Notes: generated by a model not told the origin, from the letters alone. Counted from the first letter of the stretch, positions 38,700 to 48,266 are shown. The stretch is DNA of 64,000 nucleotides from Schaalia sp. 19OD2882 (GCF_018986735.1 NZ_CP065521.1:124001-188000); one strand, 5' to 3'. Program-made: numbers and translations.

Positions 38700-39839
38700 G
38701 TGACGAGCACGGGGCCCGACGCCGCCCCCTGCAAGGCGGGACCCACCTCGGCCCAGGTGCGCAGGTGGCGCCGCCACCTCGCAGAGGAGCGCATGGAGGC
38801 GCGCACCTACCGCGCACTTGCAGAAAATCGCACAGGCGAGGAAAGGGAAGTCCTCCTTGCCCTGGCCGAGGCCGAACGCCGCCATGAAGAGCACTGGCTG
38901 GCCCTTCTGGGCGAGCGCGCCCTGCCGGCCCCCCGCCCCTCCCTGTCCGTCCTGCTGGGCGCCACCCTGGCGCGCCTTTTCGGGACGATCTTCGTCCTGG
39001 CAATGGCCCAGCGCTCCGAACAACGCACCAGCTACGACATCGACGACGACGCCACCGCACAGATGGCAGCCGATGAACACATCCACGGCGAGGTCGTCCG
39101 CGCCCTGACCGCACGCTCCCGCCAAGCCCTCGCCGGTACCTTCCGCGCCGCGGTCTTCGGCGCCAACGACGGCCTGGTGTCGAACCTGGCGCTGGTCCTG
39201 GGCGTGGCGGCCACCGGCATGGACCCCCACCTGGTCCTGGCCACTGGCGTCGCAGGCCTGTTGGCGGGCGCCCTGTCGATGGCGGCGGGCGAATGGGTCA
39301 GTGTCATCAGCCAACGCGAACTGCTCGACGCCTCCATCCCCGATCCAGAGGCGCACCGCAGCGTCACCCACCTGGACGTCGACGCCAATGAGCTGGCCCT
39401 GGTGTTCCGCGCTCGCGGCGAATCCGCCGAAGAAGCACGAGCCCACGCCGACGCCGTCTTCGAACGGGTCATGGGTCCGGCCACCACCGAGTCCGGCGCC
39501 CTGGCGGTACGCGCCGCCCTGGGTGACGGGGGCGCTGCCGGACGGGGAGCCGCAGACGAGATCGGCACCCCGTGGAGGGCGGCGTCGTCCTCGTTCCTGT
39601 TCTTCGCCGCAGGGGCACTGGTTCCCCTGCTGCCTTGGCTTGCGGGACTGAGCGGGCCGGTGGCGATCGCCGTGGCTGCCGCGCTGGTCGGAGTTGCCCT
39701 GCTGGTCACCGGTGGAATCGTCGGCGTGCTCTCGGGCCAGTCGCCCCTGCCGCGCGCCCTGCGCCAACTCGCCATCGGCTACGGGGCGGCGCTGGTCACC
39801 TACCTGCTGGGCCTTGCCTTCGGGGTTTCCGCCGCCTGA
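38700..39839 (+). CDS. VIT1/CCC1-family iron/manganese transporter with rubrerythrin-like N-terminus
   Basis: 379 residues, GTG start. Residues 20-130 resemble a rubrerythrin-type four-helix region with metal-ligand acids (HLAEERMEARTYRALAE, LAEAERRHEEHW). The VIT1 domain follows: VFGANDGLVSNLALVLGV, LAGALSMAAGEWVSVISQRE, and three C-terminal helices. The family moves Fe2+ or Mn2+ across membranes, usually out of the cytoplasm. The ferritin-like part may gather Fe2+ before export. It probably protects against metal or oxidative stress. Confidence 0.9.
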   Translation: MTSTGPDAAPCKAGPTSAQVRRWRRHLAEERMEARTYRALAENRTGEEREVLLALAEAERRHEEHWLALLGERALPAPRPSLSVLLGATLARLFGTIFVLAMAQRSEQRTSYDIDDDATAQMAADEHIHGEVVRALTARSRQALAGTFRAAVFGANDGLVSNLALVLGVAATGMDPHLVLATGVAGLLAGALSMAAGEWVSVISQRELLDASIPDPEAHRSVTHLDVDANELALVFRARGESAEEARAHADAVFERVMGPATTESGALAVRAALGDGGAAGRGAADEIGTPWRAASSSFLFFAAGALVPLLPWLAGLSGPVAIAVAAALVGVALLVTGGIVGVLSGQSPLPRALRQLAIGYGAALVTYLLGLAFGVSAA

Positions 39840-39883
39840 GGCGCTCCTTCGCCTCGATGTGCGGATCATGTGACCCGGTGGTG

Positions 39884-39889
39884 GACAAT
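39884..39889 (+). promoter_or_regulatory. -10 box of a probable leaderless promoter for the TRIC-like gene
   Basis: GACAAT ends 6 nt before the GTG at 39896. The same hexamer and spacing precede the membrane protein gene at 49415. Confidence 0.45.
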
Positions 39890-39895
39890 GGTCGG

Positions 39896-40588
39896 GTGCT
39901 GCACTCCGTGCTCAGTGGTCTGGACCAGACCCTGCCCGACCTGTTCCGCGCCATCGACCTGCTCGGCGTGCTGCTCAACGGCATCCTCGGCGGACGCCTG
40001 GCACGGACCAAGCACTTCGACGCCGTCGGCTTCGCCGTCCTGGCGATCATGTCTGCCCTGGCAGGGGGCATGTTGCGCGACGTCCTGCTGCACAACGGCC
40101 CCCCGGTTGCCCTCACCGACCCCTTCTACCTGGGAACGGCCCTGGTCGGTGCCGGAGTGGCCATGCTGTGGAAGTTCGACTCGCGGCCATGGCGCATCGC
40201 CCTGGTCGTCGCCGACGGCACGGTCCTGGGCTGCTGGGCCGCCACAGGCGCCCTCAAGACCCTGGAGGCCGGCTTCGGGTGGATGCCCGCCATCATGCTC
40301 GGCATCATGACTGCCGTCGGCGGCGGCATGATCCGCGACATTTCGGCGGGCTCGGTTCCGCAGGTCTTCGGCGGCAACAACCTCTACGCCACCCCCGCTC
40401 TGGTGTCCGCAGGGATCATGGTGGCCTTTTGGCACACGGGCCTGACCACCATCGGAATGCTGGTCGCCACCATCATCGGGTCGGCCTTCACCGGAGTCTC
40501 CCACTGGAAACGCTGGCGCCTGCCCCAGCACGACGACTGGGAACTCAACGCCGAGAACCTTCGCCACCTGGCGCGCCGCAGGAAATGA
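39896..40588 (+). CDS. TRIC/UPF0126-family membrane protein (YicG-like cation channel)
   Basis: 230 residues from the GTG at 39896, chosen because of the -10 box directly before it; an ATG at 39857 would add 13 residues. Seven helices carry the two internal repeats of the family, each with a glycine-rich pore motif: SALAGGMLRDVLL and TAVGGGMIRDISAG. Prokaryotic TRIC channels conduct K+ and other monovalent cations. The gene is followed by the SRAP gene after 6 nt. Confidence 0.9.
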   Translation: MLHSVLSGLDQTLPDLFRAIDLLGVLLNGILGGRLARTKHFDAVGFAVLAIMSALAGGMLRDVLLHNGPPVALTDPFYLGTALVGAGVAMLWKFDSRPWRIALVVADGTVLGCWAATGALKTLEAGFGWMPAIMLGIMTAVGGGMIRDISAGSVPQVFGGNNLYATPALVSAGIMVAFWHTGLTTIGMLVATIIGSAFTGVSHWKRWRLPQHDDWELNAENLRHLARRRK

Positions 40589-40594
40589 GGCAGC

Positions 40595-41368
40595 ATGTGC
40601 GGGCGCTTCTCCCTCTTCGCCGACGACGCCGAACTGGTCGGCCTCTTCGACATCGACCTGGTCGAAGGCGTGGATGCCGCCTCCTCGGCTTCTGACACCC
40701 ACCCCACATGGCAGGTCAGGTACAACATCGCCCCCTCACAGCCGGTCCTCGTCGTCATGGGACGCATGGCTCCGCCCTCGTCGTCGGCACAGACGCCGGA
40801 TGCCGCCGCGCCCGTGCGCAAACTGCGTCCCCTCCAATGGGGGCTGGTTCCACACTGGGCGAAGACGTCGACCCGGCCCCTCATCAATGCGCGCAGTGAG
40901 ACTGTCCTGGACAAGCCGACATTCCGTCGCGCCATCCGATCCCAACGATGCCTGGTCCCCGCCAACGGCTACTTCGAATGGCAGGTCGGTGGCGCCCCCG
41001 ACGGACGCGGCAAACAACCGTGGTTCATCTCCGCAGGTCCGGGCGACCCCGTCTTCGCCTTCGCGGGCATCTACGAGGCCTGGCGGGACCCGGTGGATCC
41101 GGATGGGCAGTGGCTGCTCACCTGCGCGATCCTCACCCGCGCCACCCCACCCGGGCTGGATGCCATCCACGAGCGCACGCCACTGGTTGTCCCACCTCAC
41201 TCGTGGGACCAGTGGCTGGACCCGATGGTCACCTCCAAGGACCGGGTGGCGCACCTCATGGCCCGGATTCCGCAGGCCAAGCTGGAAACGCGCGCTGTCG
41301 GCACTGCGGTGGGAAACGTGCGCAGCCAGGGTCCGGACCTCGTCCGCCCTGTTGACGAGTGGGCGTGA
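40595..41368 (+). CDS. SOS response-associated peptidase family (SRAP/HMCES, YedK-like)
   Basis: 257 residues. The protein starts MCGRF, leaving Cys2 as the active residue after loss of Met1. RYNIAPSQPV, LQWGLVPHW, NARSETV, RCLVPANGYFEW and the ERTPLVV segment (with the essential region around it) are intact. YedK/HMCES proteins form a thiazolidine link to abasic sites in single-stranded DNA. An insert of about 20 residues lies before the LQWGLVPHW motif. It ends 156 nt before the permease gene, a stretch with nothing recognisable. Confidence 0.95.
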   Translation: MCGRFSLFADDAELVGLFDIDLVEGVDAASSASDTHPTWQVRYNIAPSQPVLVVMGRMAPPSSSAQTPDAAAPVRKLRPLQWGLVPHWAKTSTRPLINARSETVLDKPTFRRAIRSQRCLVPANGYFEWQVGGAPDGRGKQPWFISAGPGDPVFAFAGIYEAWRDPVDPDGQWLLTCAILTRATPPGLDAIHERTPLVVPPHSWDQWLDPMVTSKDRVAHLMARIPQAKLETRAVGTAVGNVRSQGPDLVRPVDEWA

Positions 41369-41524
41369 GGAGCCGCCGCCGGACTACAGTGACCGGGCGG
41401 CCGACGCCGCGCCCCAGTGGGCACAGGTCGGCCGCAAGACCACGACCACGGGGAATCCCGTCGGTGACGCACGTCCACACGACCGGCTCGGCCCACCCGG
41501 CAGAGCCTGCAAGGAAGGAACTCC

Positions 41525-43060
41525 GTGAGCATCCTCGAACGGAGCACGGCCGGGACACCCGCGCCCGCCGGCACAGCCGGGACCGCAGCCGACAGTGATG
41601 CCACTGTCGGCGGGCGCAGGCCCCGCAGGTTCTCGACCAGACACCTGTCGATGATGGCCCTGGGCAGCGCGATCGGTGCCGGCTTCTTCCTGGGGACGGG
41701 CATCGCCGTGTCGAATGCGGGGCCCGCGGTCCTCATCTCGTACGTGCTGGCGGCCTTCATCGCCGTGTCCGTCATGTTCGCCCTGGCCGAGCTCGCCTCG
41801 GCCCTGCCGTCGACAGGGTCCTTCTCGACCTACGCGGAGGTCGGCATCGGTCGCTGGGCAGGGTTCACCGTCGGATGGTTGTACTGGGTCATGCTCATCA
41901 TGGTCCTGGGTCTGGAGGTCACGGGCGCGGCGGCCTACTTCGTCGGATGGTTCCCGCAGGTGCCGCAGTGGGTGGTGGCCCTGGTCATCGTCGTCGTCCT
42001 GGGCGGCGTGAACCTGCTGGCCGCAGGTGATTTCGGTGAGATCGAAGCGTGGATGGCCGGGCTGAAGGTCGCCGCGATCCTCGTCTTCCTGGTGATCGGC
42101 GTCGCTCTGGTGACAGGGCTGCTGCCCGGGCGCAGCGCACCCGTGGGTGAGGTCGTCCTGGGGCACGGGGGCTGGATCCCCAACGGCCTACCGGGTGTGG
42201 CCGTGAGTCTTCTGGCCATCATCACCTCCTTCGGCGGCATCGAAATCGTCACCATTGCCGCCGCCGAGGCCGAGGACGCCCGCGCCGCCATGAGCCGCGC
42301 GATCCGCTCGGTCATCGGACGCATCCTCGTCCTCTACGTCGGCTCGGTCCTGCTGCTGGTCGCCCTTCTTCCCTGGGATTCCGAGGAGATGCGCACCTCC
42401 CCGTTCGCGGCGATCCTGGACATGGCGGGGGTCCCTCACGTCGGAACGATCATGGAGGTGGTCGTCTTCGTCTCGCTGATCAGCGCATTCAGCGCGAATG
42501 TGTACTCCTCCTCGCGCATGGCGTATTCGCTGTCGGCGCGGGGCATGGGGGTGCGCTGGCTTCTGGGCGCCGGCGGGCGGCCCGCCACGCCGCAGACGGG
42601 TGGGCATCTGGGGCCTGTGGACGAGGCCGGGGCCGCGATGCTCGACGTGGTCCGCGACGAGGCCGGGACCGGCGACATCGCGCATGGCCGCACACCCAAA
42701 CGCGCCGTCATGGTCTCGGTCTTCCTGGCACTGGTCTCGGCCGCCCTGAACTGGTACCTGCCGGATGTGATGCTCGCGTGGTTCCTCAATGCGGTCGGCA
42801 TGGTGCTGCTGGTGGCGTGGGTGTTCATCGTCGTGTCCCACATTCGACTCTCTTCGCGTCTGGAGGCTGCGGGCATTGAACGGCTCCGGATGCCAGGCGC
42901 TCCGTGGACGTCGTGGCTGGTCCTGGTCGCGCTGGCCGGTCTGGCGGTCCTCATGGCCATGAATCCGGAAGGCCGCGCCCAGCTGCTGGCCATGGGAGTG
43001 CTCACCGCACTGGTCGTCGGAATCCACCACCTTCGGCAGTGGTGGTTGGCCCGCCACTGA
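41525..43060 (+). CDS. APC-family amino acid permease
   Basis: 511 residues, GTG start with AAGGAA upstream. Twelve hydrophobic segments are present. The family motif SAIGAGFFLGTG forms the broken helix 1, and AVSLLAIITSFGGIEIVTIAAAEAEDA the helix 6/7 region of GABA/cationic/aromatic transporters. An insert of about 45 residues (338-385, Gly/Ala/Asp-rich) lies in the loop before helix 9. It imports amino acids by proton symport; the substrate cannot be fixed. A GC hairpin covers its stop codon. Confidence 0.9.
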   Translation: MSILERSTAGTPAPAGTAGTAADSDATVGGRRPRRFSTRHLSMMALGSAIGAGFFLGTGIAVSNAGPAVLISYVLAAFIAVSVMFALAELASALPSTGSFSTYAEVGIGRWAGFTVGWLYWVMLIMVLGLEVTGAAAYFVGWFPQVPQWVVALVIVVVLGGVNLLAAGDFGEIEAWMAGLKVAAILVFLVIGVALVTGLLPGRSAPVGEVVLGHGGWIPNGLPGVAVSLLAIITSFGGIEIVTIAAAEAEDARAAMSRAIRSVIGRILVLYVGSVLLLVALLPWDSEEMRTSPFAAILDMAGVPHVGTIMEVVVFVSLISAFSANVYSSSRMAYSLSARGMGVRWLLGAGGRPATPQTGGHLGPVDEAGAAMLDVVRDEAGTGDIAHGRTPKRAVMVSVFLALVSAALNWYLPDVMLAWFLNAVGMVLLVAWVFIVVSHIRLSSRLEAAGIERLRMPGAPWTSWLVLVALAGLAVLMAMNPEGRAQLLAMGVLTALVVGIHHLRQWWLARH

Positions 43061-43070
43061 CAGGCGGGCC
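43048..43070 (+). terminator. GC hairpin at the permease stop codon
   Basis: GGCCCGCC (43048-43055), 7-nt loop, GGCGGGCC (43063-43070). There is no T run. It overlaps the last codons and stop of the permease and may end its transcript. Confidence 0.45.
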
Positions 43071-43104
43071 CGTGTGTGCGCTCCCCGGCGGGTCCTTGAA
43101 CTTC

Positions 43105-43136
43105 GGCCTGTGGACGTCCTTTGTCGTCCACAGGCC
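43105..43136. terminator. 12-bp-stem hairpin between the permease and nuclease genes
   Basis: GGCCTGTGGACG (43105-43116) pairs perfectly with CGTCCACAGGCC (43125-43136) around an 8-nt T-rich loop. It is the longest perfect small hairpin of this intergenic region. It could be a terminator or a protein site. Confidence 0.45.
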
Positions 43137-43204
43137 CGCGCCGAGCCCGTGTCCAGATGTGGGCGGGTCGGGGCACCATGGGGGTCGAAGGCAAGGAGGT
43201 GGAC

Positions 43205-43945
43205 ATGTCCGGCAGAGGCAGACGGGGCGACGTGTTGGCCCTGGTCTTCCTCGCCGTCGCCCTTGTCACGGCACTGGGGCCGCCGCCTGCGGCAGACATG
43301 CTGGGACTCGGTCGCACCCTGGGGTGGACCCTGCCGCTGCCCTGGTCGGGGCCTGACCGGCCCGCCCTCGAACGCCTCCCCACCACCTCATGGTCACGGC
43401 AACTGCGAGCCCTGGAGGTGCGCGTACGCAGCCCAGCGCCCGCCTACCAGCGCGAAGCCTTCGGGCAGCGCTGGGCCGATGCGGACAGGAACGGGTGCGA
43501 CACCCGCAATGACATCCTCGGCCGGGACTTGGCGCGTCCGCGCTTCAAAGCGGGGACCAACGACTGCGTGGTGGTGTCGGGAACCTTGGCCGAGCCCTAC
43601 ACCGGCGCGGTCGTCGAGTTCACCCGAGGAGCGGGCACCTCAGACATGGTCCAGGTGGACCACGTCGTGGCACTGGCCGACGCGTGGCGCTCAGGAGCAT
43701 GGCAGTGGGATGCGGCCACGCGAGAGCGTTTCGCCAACGACCCGGAGAACCTGCTGGCAGTCGACGGGCGGGCCAACCGGGACAAGGGCGCCAGTTCCGC
43801 CGACGAATGGATGCCACCGGATGCGGCCTTCCACTGCACGTATGCGCGCACCCAGATCCAGGTCAAACACCGCTGGGCACTCAGCGTCACCGCGGCCGAG
43901 CGTGAGGCACTGGCTTCGGCGCTGCTCACCTGCCCGTCAAAGTGA
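43205..43945 (+). CDS. secreted HNH-type nuclease (DUF1524/GmrSD C-terminal-like)
   Basis: 246 residues from the ATG at 43205 with a strong AAGGAGG site. A signal-like hydrophobic N-terminus (about 11-27) precedes a domain with the HNH residues VQVDHVVALADAW, FANDPENLLAVDGRANRDKG and ADEWMPP. Two cysteine pairs (NGCDTRND with NDCVVVSG; FHCTYAR with LLTCPSK) fit an exported, disulfide-bonded enzyme. It probably degrades extracellular DNA for nutrients or competence. It is convergent with the kinase gene that follows. Confidence 0.88.
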   Translation: MSGRGRRGDVLALVFLAVALVTALGPPPAADMLGLGRTLGWTLPLPWSGPDRPALERLPTTSWSRQLRALEVRVRSPAPAYQREAFGQRWADADRNGCDTRNDILGRDLARPRFKAGTNDCVVVSGTLAEPYTGAVVEFTRGAGTSDMVQVDHVVALADAWRSGAWQWDAATRERFANDPENLLAVDGRANRDKGASSADEWMPPDAAFHCTYARTQIQVKHRWALSVTAAEREALASALLTCPSK

Positions 43946-43960
43946 CGGCGGCTCCGGCGT

Positions 43961-45163
43961 TCACTCGTCGACTTCGAGGTCCACTGTCCAGTGGTCACCA
44001 TCGGGACCCCAGGTCAGGCTGCCCCGGTAGCCCAGCTTCTCGCGGATCTTCGCCAGGGCTCCCGCCGATGCGCGGTCGTAGTGGGGTCGCAAAGGCTCGC
44101 TGTACCCGTCATTGGTCACCGAGACACCGTCGGAACGCAGAGTCACCTGCACATGTGAGGGACTTGAGTGGGCAACGGCATTCGCGCAGGCCTCACGGAT
44201 GACGCGGGCCGACATGGTGGCGGCGGTGCCGGGGGTCGGGTCCCCCAGCCGGATCAGGTCAAGACGCACACCGGAGGCGGACAACAGTGAGCGCGCGGAC
44301 TCCAACTCACTGTCCGGAATCGCAGTGCGGGTTGCGGAAACGACCCGCCGGATCTCGTCGTGGGCCGAACGCGAGATCGACAGGACCTCCTCCATGTGCT
44401 GACGCGCCTGTGGGCCCTGATCGGCTTCGAGCAGACGGCACGCAAGGTCGGAGTGCGCGACAATGCTGGTCAGGTCCTGCCACAGGGCGTCGTGCAGGTC
44501 CGCATTGGCCTGGGTGCGTTCCCTCTCGCGGGTCAGCGCCAAGCGGTGCTGGTCGTCAAGGCCCCGCTGGACCTCCAGGTCCATGCGATTGCGGGCAAGC
44601 AGGGTGAGGATGCCCGTCATGGTCACGCCCAGCAGAGGCAGGAAGCCGGCGGCCGGAACCACCATGGTCTCCACCGCGGCAATGGTGACCACCACCGCAA
44701 TGGACGGCAAGGTCAGGCGTTTCGGGGACAGCAGGGCGGAAGTCGCGGCAAGGTAGCACAGCCACGCGATGCCGCCCGCACTGTCCAATTGCGCGTGCGT
44801 GAACACGGCGGCCACCTGCAGGACCAACATGAGCAGCGAGGTGAGGACGAATGTGCCCGTGCCGCTCTCATAGCGGGGAGCGGTGTCGTTGACCAGCCAC
44901 GACGTGATGTAGACGGCGGCGAAGAAAATGATCTCGACCAACAGTGCCACGGCCCAACGCTCGTCCAGGCCGGCACTCGTCGCCGTCACGGCACTGGCCA
45001 GGAGCATGAAGAGGAAGGAGGAGGCCCACGCGAGACTGACCAGTCGTGACGGTCCCTTCGGCTCCTTGCGGGTGCGCCGCAGGGACTCGGATCGGCTGGT
45101 GACCGTCGTTCGACGCCTGGGCAGTGAGTCCTCCAGCGAAGGGGGGAAGTGCGTGCCGCTCAC
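43961..45163 (-). CDS. sensor histidine kinase, NarL-type partner (second kinase of the cassette)
   Basis: 400 residues, GTG start with GGAAGGA. Five or six helices (45-190) are followed by a HisKA_3 dimer domain with phospho-acceptor H224 in ANADLHDALWQDL and an HATPase domain (REACANAVAHSS; N box). The end, LTWGPDGDHWTVDLEV, closely resembles the end of the other kinase in this operon (LTWGPEGDSWVLDLVL), so they arose by duplication. The G1/G2 boxes of its ATPase domain are short and poorly conserved (the NDGYSEPLRPHYDRAS region), so its catalytic strength is uncertain. It is the last gene of the five-gene unit. Confidence 0.88.
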   Translation of the reverse strand: MSGTHFPPSLEDSLPRRRTTVTSRSESLRRTRKEPKGPSRLVSLAWASSFLFMLLASAVTATSAGLDERWAVALLVEIIFFAAVYITSWLVNDTAPRYESGTGTFVLTSLLMLVLQVAAVFTHAQLDSAGGIAWLCYLAATSALLSPKRLTLPSIAVVVTIAAVETMVVPAAGFLPLLGVTMTGILTLLARNRMDLEVQRGLDDQHRLALTRERERTQANADLHDALWQDLTSIVAHSDLACRLLEADQGPQARQHMEEVLSISRSAHDEIRRVVSATRTAIPDSELESARSLLSASGVRLDLIRLGDPTPGTAATMSARVIREACANAVAHSSPSHVQVTLRSDGVSVTNDGYSEPLRPHYDRASAGALAKIREKLGYRGSLTWGPDGDHWTVDLEVDE

Positions 45164-45289
45164 GTGGAATCCTTCCGACAGGTCGAGCCTACAGGTCGAA
45201 AGTCTGCGCGTGAACAGAGGTATGGGGAATGTGAGGACCCCGGAGCATCGCCGAGTGCGTGGCGCAGGTGGGCCCGGCGGGACCCGGGC

Positions 45290-45949
45290 TCACAGCCAGC
45301 CGGCCTCCGTGGCGATGCGCACCGCCTCGGCCCTGGTTCGCGCCCCGAGCTTCGTCATGATGGTCGACACGTGGTTGCGCACGGTTCCTTGCCCCAAGGC
45401 AAGGCTCGCCGCGATGTCCGCAATGGTTCCGCCCTCGGCCACAGCTCGAAGGACCTCCACTTCACGGTCGGTCAGCGGCGAGGTCCCCCGGGTCAAGGTC
45501 TCCACCGCCAAGGCCGGGTCGACGACCCTGCCTCCACGGGCCACTGTGCGCACCGCCGCTGCCAGCTGCTCCGAAGGGGCGTCCTTGACCAGGAATCCTA
45601 CGGCGCCCGCGTCCAGGGCCCGCTGGACGTAGCCGGGCCGCCCGAAAGTCGTGAGCATGAGGACGCGGGTGCGGGGATGGCGTGTGCAGATCGCTTCGCA
45701 GGCGGTGATCCCGTCCAGGCCCGGCATCTCGATGTCCATGAGGACCACGTCGACACCACCACCCAGCTCCCCCAGGCGCTTGAGGGCCTCCTTCCCGTCC
45801 CCGGCCTGTCCGACCACATCGATGTCGCTCTCCAGTGAGAGCAGGGTCGCCAGGGCTTCTCGCACCATCTGCTGGTCGTCGACGACCAGCACATGAACAC
45901 TGCCGCCTGCTGCCGGGGCCTGTCGCGTCGCGGTCGGGTCGGAACTCAT
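45290..45949 (-). CDS. NarL/LuxR-family response regulator
   Basis: 219 residues, ATG with GAGGAG upstream. The receiver domain has the acid pair DD (24-25), phospho-acceptor D72 in LMDIEMPG and a conserved Lys (LVKDA). The LuxR-type helix-turn-helix at the C-terminus reads LTDREVEVLRAVAEGGTIAD, then LGQGTVRNHVSTIMTKL. It sits between two histidine kinase genes in one operon and presumably controls the adjacent ABC transporter. Confidence 0.93.
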   Translation of the reverse strand: MSSDPTATRQAPAAGGSVHVLVVDDQQMVREALATLLSLESDIDVVGQAGDGKEALKRLGELGGGVDVVLMDIEMPGLDGITACEAICTRHPRTRVLMLTTFGRPGYVQRALDAGAVGFLVKDAPSEQLAAAVRTVARGGRVVDPALAVETLTRGTSPLTDREVEVLRAVAEGGTIADIAASLALGQGTVRNHVSTIMTKLGARTRAEAVRIATEAGWL

Positions 45950-46049
45950 CGAGGCTCCTCGGGTCCTGGCCCACCGTGGCGGGCTGTCGGTTCAAGTGTG
46001 TGGTTGCGTTCGGTTCCCATGTGCCGGTGGGGGATCACGATGGTGCCCC

Positions 46050-47306
46050 TCACCCGTCGAGCACGAGGTCCAGGACCCAGGAGTCGCCCTCGGGCCCCCA
46101 CGTGAGGCGGCCCCTGCCGGCAACCCGGTCTGCCAGGCCCGCAAGACCCGAACCCGAGGCGGCGAACTCCGACGCCGGGCGCCTGGGGGACAAGACATCG
46201 GACAAGCGTCCCCGGCCCACCCCGTCATTGACCACTCGCACCCCGTTTGGACGCAGGGTCACCAGAACCAGGGAGGGGGAGGCATGTTTGAGGGCGTTGG
46301 TCGTGGCCTCGCGGATGACATGGGCCACCAGGGTCGAGGGCGTGCCCGGGGCGGGCTCACCTTGACGGATGACCTCCAGCCGCACGCCCGCCGCGCCCAG
46401 GAGCGTGCGGGCCGAGTCGATCTCCGTGGCGGGCAGCAGGGTCCGGTTGGCGGCAACGACGGCTCGGACGTCGGCCAGTGCAGTGCGGGTCAGGTCGGTG
46501 ACCTCGTCGATCTGGGCCCGCGCCTCCTCCACACGCCCGGCGTCCAGCAGGCGACCCGTCAGGTCCAGCTTCACGCTGATGCCTGTCAGGCTCTGCCCCA
46601 GGATGTCGTGCAGGTCGGCACTGATGCGGGTGCGTTCCCTCTCCTGGGACAGGGCCAGGGCCTGCTGGGCCTCAACCTCGCGCATGCGCTGGCGGTCGGA
46701 GGCCTGCCTGCCCGTCATGGAGAAAATGGTCGTCACAGTGACGACCCCCAAGGGAACCAGACCCTCCTGCGGCCACACCAGGGTTTCGACGATGGCGATG
46801 GCCAGGAGCACCCCGAGTCCGGGAAACAGTGTGCGCCGCGGAAGCAGGAAGACGACAGGTGAAGCCACGTAACACAGCGTGTACACGCCACCCCAACCGC
46901 CGCCGTGGTCGATGAGCGCGGTCAGGGCCACCTGCAGGCCAAGGAGCAGCGCCAGCCACACCACCAGGGTCGTCGTGAGACGTTGACTCACCGGGGTGGC
47001 GTCATTGACCAGCCAGATGACGATGTACACCCCGCTGAGGGCCACGGACAGGGCGATGATCGCCGCCACGCGCGTCGACGGCGGGGACTGGAAGCCCTCG
47101 GCCATCGGGTAGACGAGGAATAGCAGGAAAGGGGCGGCCCACAGCAGGGAGACGATCCGGTGGACGGGCACACCCAAGAAGACTCGGGACTCGTGCGACT
47201 CCAGCGGGCCTGCACCCGGTGTCTCCCCGGGGGTGAGCGCCGACGCACCGGGTGCGTCGGCTGAGGCGGCGCCCGCGCGCCACTCGTGTGTCGACTTCGT
47301 CCTCAC
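46050..47306 (-). CDS. sensor histidine kinase, NarL-type partner (first kinase of the cassette)
   Basis: 418 residues, GTG start. A disordered N-terminus (1-45), six helices (50-200), a HisKA_3 domain with H232 in ISADLHDILGQSL, and a HATPase domain with N box REATTNALKHAS and G boxes NDGVGRG and GSGLAGLADRV. All catalytic parts are complete, unlike the other kinase of this operon. The type is LiaS/DesK-like, usually sensing envelope or membrane state through its helices. It follows the ABC permease by 88 nt. Confidence 0.93.
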   Translation of the reverse strand: MRTKSTHEWRAGAASADAPGASALTPGETPGAGPLESHESRVFLGVPVHRIVSLLWAAPFLLFLVYPMAEGFQSPPSTRVAAIIALSVALSGVYIVIWLVNDATPVSQRLTTTLVVWLALLLGLQVALTALIDHGGGWGGVYTLCYVASPVVFLLPRRTLFPGLGVLLAIAIVETLVWPQEGLVPLGVVTVTTIFSMTGRQASDRQRMREVEAQQALALSQERERTRISADLHDILGQSLTGISVKLDLTGRLLDAGRVEEARAQIDEVTDLTRTALADVRAVVAANRTLLPATEIDSARTLLGAAGVRLEVIRQGEPAPGTPSTLVAHVIREATTNALKHASPSLVLVTLRPNGVRVVNDGVGRGRLSDVLSPRRPASEFAASGSGLAGLADRVAGRGRLTWGPEGDSWVLDLVLDG

Positions 47307-47394
47307 GCCCTCGTCCTCCTGGTTCCCTTCCGAACCCTATCGCGCCCGTGTCCCCGGGCATTGGGCCCGGGGACGGCAGGCATGTCACTCGGTG

Positions 47395-48204
47395 TCAGCG
47401 GGTCGTGTCCCTCGACTGGGCCCAGGCGGCGATTCCAGCCAGGACGACGCTCCACACCACGTAGTTGAGCAGCCAGCTCCACTCGAAGGTCTCCCAGCCG
47501 TACAGGGGAAGTTGTGCGATGTTGGCCAGACCGTGGAAGGGGGTGTAGGGGGCGATGGTCTTCCAGAAGGTGCCCATCTGCTCCAGCGGGATGAACAGCC
47601 CCGAAGCGAAGGAGCCGAGTACGGTGATGGCGCTGTTCAGGGCGAAGGCTCCGTCACTGCGCACCGCGAAGGCGCAGGCCAGGCCCAGGACCACCGGCAG
47701 GATGGACATTGCGATGATGACGACGAAGGAGACCAGCCAGGTGGTGGTGTACATGCGCGCCCCGGTCAGCAACCCCGCCGCGTAGGTGATGGCGATGACC
47801 ACGGCGCTGACGACCAGCGTGGCCAACGTGCGTGCCGCGATCATGGACAAGGGCGAGACCGGGGTCAGCGCGTACAGGCGTGAGACGCCTGAGGTGCGTT
47901 CCAGTGCGATGACCGTTCCCATCGAGGAACTGGTCATGATCGTCCCGTAGACGGCCATGTTCACCAGGACCTTGGCGGCCACGTTCCCGTTGATGACCCA
48001 CTGGTCGGAGTACTCCTGGCCTGCGCCGAACATGAGGTACATGAAGATGGGCAGGGCGATGGCGAAACCCATGGTGAAGGGGTTCGTGATCATCTTCCAG
48101 AAGGCGTACCACGACAGTGTGCCGAATCCTGTCCACCCGGAGCCGAGCGGGCGTTGGGTGGCAGCGGAAGGTTGGGGCAAGGGGCTCTGGATGGTGGTGG
48201 TCAT
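47395..48204 (-). CDS. ABC-2 type transporter permease
   Basis: 269 residues, six helices: one after residue 42, then a cluster from 80 to 265, typical of ABC-2 exporters of the drug/bacteriocin/lipid type. SSSMGTVIALERTSGVSRLYALTPVSP is the conserved ABC-2 coupling helix region. It pairs with the ATPase encoded just upstream and with the two-component genes downstream. The substrate is unknown; antimicrobial peptides or lipids are usual for this architecture. Confidence 0.9.
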   Translation of the reverse strand: MTTTIQSPLPQPSAATQRPLGSGWTGFGTLSWYAFWKMITNPFTMGFAIALPIFMYLMFGAGQEYSDQWVINGNVAAKVLVNMAVYGTIMTSSSMGTVIALERTSGVSRLYALTPVSPLSMIAARTLATLVVSAVVIAITYAAGLLTGARMYTTTWLVSFVVIIAMSILPVVLGLACAFAVRSDGAFALNSAITVLGSFASGLFIPLEQMGTFWKTIAPYTPFHGLANIAQLPLYGWETFEWSWLLNYVVWSVVLAGIAAWAQSRDTTR

Positions 48205-48266
48205 GGTCGGATCCTTGTCTGTGAGGTGCGCATGCGCCGGGGGTCTGGAAGTCGTGGGGGCCGGTG

